Under the pieces are notes generated by a model. The model saw nothing but the letters and a program-made list of their open reading frames with translations, ran no database searches and was not told the DNA's origin. DNA of 15,505 nt from a bacterium (GTDB taxonomy: Bacteria > SM23-31 > JAUVVT01), in the NCBI GenBank assembly GCA_030616165.1, contig JAUWXV010000066.1, positions 1 to 15,505 on the forward strand, given 5' to 3'. Of the stretch, positions 12,625 to 15,505 are shown in pieces. A program made the translations under genes and the position numbers. Position 1 is the first letter of the stretch. Every line of letters starts with the position of its first letter.

Positions 12625-15505
12625 ATGAGTAAACCTTCATATGGAGAGTTAGAAGAACGTGTAAAAGAACTTGAGAAAGAGAATTGCAAACTAAAGAAAG
12701 CAGATGAAAGATTAAAAGAGAGCGAAGAGCATTTTCGAAACATTTTTGATGGTGCCAGAGATGGAATACTATATGCCAATAAAAAAGGTATTGTGCTTGA
12801 CGTTAATCATTCCTTCACAAAAAAAACAGGGATTTCAAGAAAAGATATTATAGGCAAACATACTTTAAATCTTATAAAAGAATTTGTAGAGATTAAAGAT
12901 GTACCCTGGATGTTGAAATTAGCCAAGCAGATTCTATCCGGAGTTCCTATAGAACCATTTGAATTAGAGTACAAGGATAAAATATTAGAAATAAGTTCTC
13001 TTTTTCTCGGAATAGAGAAATATGGAATTATAGGAGTAATTCGTGACATCACCAAGCGCAAGAAATCGGAGGAGGCGATACGGGAGGGTGAGAAGAGATA
13101 CCGTATGCTTTACGAGTCTTCCCGGGACGGTATTGCGACAGCCAACCTAAAGGGTTTCATCACTGAGTGCAACAAGAGTTACACTGACATGTTAGGATAC
13201 AGCTGCGAAGAGTTAAAGAAAATCAGGTACCAGGATATCACGCCTTCAAAGTGGCATGATTTCAACGAGAAAATATTCCAAGAGGCAATGGAACGCGGGT
13301 ATTCGGATGTGTTCGAGAAGGAATATATTAGGAAAGACGGTACAGTTTTCCCAGTCTCCCTGCACACATGGCGTATAGATGACAAGGATGGTAATCCAGT
13401 AGGAGTAGCCTTCATAATCAGAGACATCACAGAACACAAGCAGGCGGAAAGAGCTTTACGAGAAAGAATAAAGGAACTTAATGGATTATACAATTTAGGT
13501 AAATTATCAGAACAAGTTGAAGATTTAGAAGAATTGTTTCATAGACTAATAAACGATGTTATTCCCGTAAGTATGCAGTTTCCAGATAAGACAATTGCTA
13601 TAATAGAGTTAGATAAGAAAAAATATTGCAATAAAAGGGTAAATGCATATGATAATTTTCCACATTTATCCGCACAAATTATAGTGAAGAAAAAGCAAAG
13701 AGGTAGTTTAACTATTGGTTATATTGAAGAGCTTCCATTCATAGAAGAATTTGAACAAAAACTTATTAACGGGTATGCAGATAGATTAGGAAAAATTATT
13801 GAAAGAAGGGAAACAGAAGAAACGCTGCGTGAGAGTGAAGAACGTTTTCGTGGACTGATTGAGAGCACAAGTGATTGGATCTGGGAAGTGGATGCGAACG
13901 GTATCTACACATACAGCAGCCCGAAAGTCAAAGATATTTTAGGGTATAGTCCAAAGGAAATCATCGGAATTACACCGTTTGATCTCATGCCTCCAGAAGA
14001 GGCAAAATGCGTAGCTGCAAAGTTCAGGACTATCGCTGAGTCCAGGAAACCATTCGAAAGATTGGAGAATATCAATCTGCATAAAGATGGACGACTGGTA
14101 GTACTGGAAACAAGCGGTGTGCCAATATTTGACATCAAAGGACAGTTTTGTGGTTACCGTGGTATTGACCGTGACATCAGCAAGCGCAAGAAAGCAGAGG
14201 AAGCGCTTCGGGAGAGTGAGGAGCGGCTTCGATTACTGGTAGAAAGCGCCGAAGATATTATTCTCATGCAGGATACAGAGGGAAAATATTTATACTATAA
14301 TGGACCATCCCTGTATGGCATAGAGCATAATGAAGTAATTGGCAAGACTCCTTTTGATTTTCACAGCCCAGAAAATGCAGCCAAATTTATGGAGAATCTG
14401 GAGAAAGTAGTGAAAAGCAGGGAGAGCGTGACTTACGAAAGTCAAGTGGACTGGGGGGGAGAGAAATCATGGTTCATAGATCAAATGTCTCCAATAAAAG
14501 ATTCTGCTGGTAATATCAAGGGTGTAGTTACTATATCCAGAAACATCGCCGAACGCAAGAAGGCAGAGGAGGCGCTGAAGAGGTCAGAGTTAGAATTAGC
14601 AATCAGGAATCGAATCTCCAACATATTTCTTACTATTCCTGATGCTGAAATGTACGGAGAAGTGTTGCAAATTGTTCTGGAAACCTTGAATAGCAAATAT
14701 GGGGTTTTCGGATACATTGACGAGAATTGGGCATTTGTCTGCCCCTCGATGACCAGAGATGTTTGGTGGCAATGTCATATTCCTGACAAAGAAATCGTAT
14801 TCCCTCGTGAAAAATGGGGTGGTATCTGGGGCCGGGCTCTTATAGAGAAGAAGAGCATTTATTCTAACGAACCTTTCAACGTACCCAATGGGCATATTCC
14901 TATATTCAGGGCTTTAGATGTGCCCATTATACATCGAGGCGAGGTCATTGGAAATCTTCTTGTCGGCAACAAGGCGACGGACTATGATGAGAGGGACCAG
15001 GAGTTGCTGGAAACTATTGCCAACCATATAGCTCCAGTGTTGCAAGCAAGGTTAGAGAAAGAGAAAATAGAAAACAAGCGCAAGAAGGTAGAGCAGGCAC
15101 TTAAAAAAGCTCATAATGAATTGGAGTTACGAGTTAAAGGAAGAACTGCTGAACTCAGGAAGATAAATGAACAGTTGAAACATGAGATAATCGAGCGCGA
15201 ACTGACAGAAGAAGAATTAAAAAGTTCACGCGAACAGTTACGTAACCTTTCCACACATTTGCAAACAGTGAGAGAAGAAGAAAGGAGGCACATTGCGCGT
15301 GAGATTCATGATGAATTGGGAAAAGCGATGATGGTTTTGAAGATGGACTTATCTTGGTTGGAAAATAAATTACCTAAAGGGAAAAAGTCGCTGTTGGAGA
15401 AGACGAAATCGATGTCAGGTCTCATTAATGAAACCATTCAGACTTTGCAAAGAATTTCTACAAAATTGAGACCGAGTTTACTTGATGATCTTGGTCTCAC
15501 GGCAG
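12625..15505 (+). CDS. Cytoplasmic multi-PAS/GAF sensor histidine kinase (HisKA_3, NarL-type), 3' end cut by window
   Basis: The frame is open for 960 codons from ATG 12625 to the window end. An N-terminal coiled coil (5-33) precedes PAS1 (about 34-147), PAS2 (156-272), a degenerate GAF-like segment (282-395), PAS3 (405-523), PAS4 (532-645), a GAF domain (656-808; GGIWGRALIEKKSIYSNEP, then VPIIHRGEVIGNLLVG), a coiled coil (about 810-880) and a HisKA_3 domain. In HisKA_3, REEERRHIAREIHDELGK (883-900) places the phosphoacceptor at H895, and KLRPSLLDDLGLTA ends the visible part. PAS units end in the family motif RDIT/RDIS followed by a KRKKAEEAL-type linker. No transmembrane segment or signal peptide is seen, so it senses a cytoplasmic signal. 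The HATPase_c domain must lie beyond the edge. Partner regulators of this class are usually NarL/LuxR-type; none is in view. Confidence 0.9.
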   Translation, partial: MSKPSYGELEERVKELEKENCKLKKADERLKESEEHFRNIFDGARDGILYANKKGIVLDVNHSFTKKTGISRKDIIGKHTLNLIKEFVEIKDVPWMLKLAKQILSGVPIEPFELEYKDKILEISSLFLGIEKYGIIGVIRDITKRKKSEEAIREGEKRYRMLYESSRDGIATANLKGFITECNKSYTDMLGYSCEELKKIRYQDITPSKWHDFNEKIFQEAMERGYSDVFEKEYIRKDGTVFPVSLHTWRIDDKDGNPVGVAFIIRDITEHKQAERALRERIKELNGLYNLGKLSEQVEDLEELFHRLINDVIPVSMQFPDKTIAIIELDKKKYCNKRVNAYDNFPHLSAQIIVKKKQRGSLTIGYIEELPFIEEFEQKLINGYADRLGKIIERRETEETLRESEERFRGLIESTSDWIWEVDANGIYTYSSPKVKDILGYSPKEIIGITPFDLMPPEEAKCVAAKFRTIAESRKPFERLENINLHKDGRLVVLETSGVPIFDIKGQFCGYRGIDRDISKRKKAEEALRESEERLRLLVESAEDIILMQDTEGKYLYYNGPSLYGIEHNEVIGKTPFDFHSPENAAKFMENLEKVVKSRESVTYESQVDWGGEKSWFIDQMSPIKDSAGNIKGVVTISRNIAERKKAEEALKRSELELAIRNRISNIFLTIPDAEMYGEVLQIVLETLNSKYGVFGYIDENWAFVCPSMTRDVWWQCHIPDKEIVFPREKWGGIWGRALIEKKSIYSNEPFNVPNGHIPIFRALDVPIIHRGEVIGNLLVGNKATDYDERDQELLETIANHIAPVLQARLEKEKIENKRKKVEQALKKAHNELELRVKGRTAELRKINEQLKHEIIERELTEEELKSSREQLRNLSTHLQTVREEERRHIAREIHDELGKAMMVLKMDLSWLENKLPKGKKSLLEKTKSMSGLINETIQTLQRISTKLRPSLLDDLGLTA
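13042..13102 (+). repeat. PAS-linker repeat copy 1 within the kinase gene
   Basis: Encodes RDITKRKKSEEAIREGEKRYR between PAS1 and PAS2. It is closely similar at DNA level to 14170-14230; the first 24 bases (CGTGACATCA, one mismatch, then CAAGCGCAAGAAA) match except for one base. Related shorter copies lie at 14542-14583 and about 15074-15100. Confidence 0.7.
14170..14230 (+). repeat. PAS-linker repeat copy 2 within the kinase gene
   Basis: Encodes RDISKRKKAEEALRESEERLR between PAS3 and PAS4 and matches copy 1 at 13042-13102. These recurring helical linkers are the likely recombination points for adding or swapping PAS modules. Confidence 0.7.

Noticed and set aside
13179-13493. Leftward open frames inside the kinase region (also at 12807, 13905, 14481, 14596, 15111)
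   Set aside because: All lie antisense to the 960-codon kinase frame, whose PAS, GAF and HisKA_3 motifs are continuous.

Overview
This window comes from an AT-rich genome of a Gram-negative (diderm) bacterium. A TolC-type outer-membrane efflux protein and Tat-type signal peptides support the diderm assignment. No rRNA or tRNA gene and no lineage-specific marker is visible, so I cannot name the lineage. Three things resemble genomes of uncultured bacterial phyla: small palindromic repeats scattered in intergenic DNA, Tat-tagged sugar-aminotransferase-like proteins, and a large multi-PAS kinase. That resemblance is only an impression.

Layout. (1) Bases 1-60 hold the first 20 codons of a leftward gene cut by the window edge, with a consensus promoter and Shine-Dalgarno. 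(2) Bases 94-550 are non-coding and carry two palindromic repeat elements, an AT hairpin and small dyads. (3) Bases 551-6102 form a rightward operon for an ABC-2 type exporter: ATPase, TolC-like channel, second ATPase, then two homologous permeases (the YbhF/YbhS/YbhR type, with the two ATPase halves as separate genes). A periplasmic HlyD/YbhG-type adaptor, expected in such systems, is absent. Between ATPase 2 and permease 1 lies a tandem duplication of the permease start codon region, in which each copy is separated by a palindromic element carrying its own Shine-Dalgarno. (4) Bases 6103-6359 are non-coding with a perfect 24-bp palindrome. (5) Bases 6360-12117 run leftward: an Nramp-superfamily transporter lacking the canonical metal motif, then three DegT/DnrJ/EryC1/StrS-family PLP aminotransferase paralogues. 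The last two begin with nearly identical Tat signal peptides. (6) Bases 12118-12624 are a very AT-rich divergent intergenic region. (7) From 12625 to the right edge runs a large rightward cytoplasmic histidine kinase (four PAS-like domains, a degenerate GAF-like segment, a GAF domain, and a HisKA_3 phosphoacceptor domain), open to the window end and missing its ATPase domain.

How the genes may work together. The ABC operon would export a hydrophobic or toxic compound across the inner membrane and hand it to the TolC-like channel. The leftward cluster is the more unusual part: two PLP enzymes apparently exported folded through Tat, one cytoplasmic paralogue, and a transporter whose metal site is gone. 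An amino-transfer or amino-sugar pathway split between cytoplasm and periplasm is a plausible but unproven reading. The kinase probably signals to a NarL/LuxR-type regulator outside the window; no target can be assigned from the sequence.
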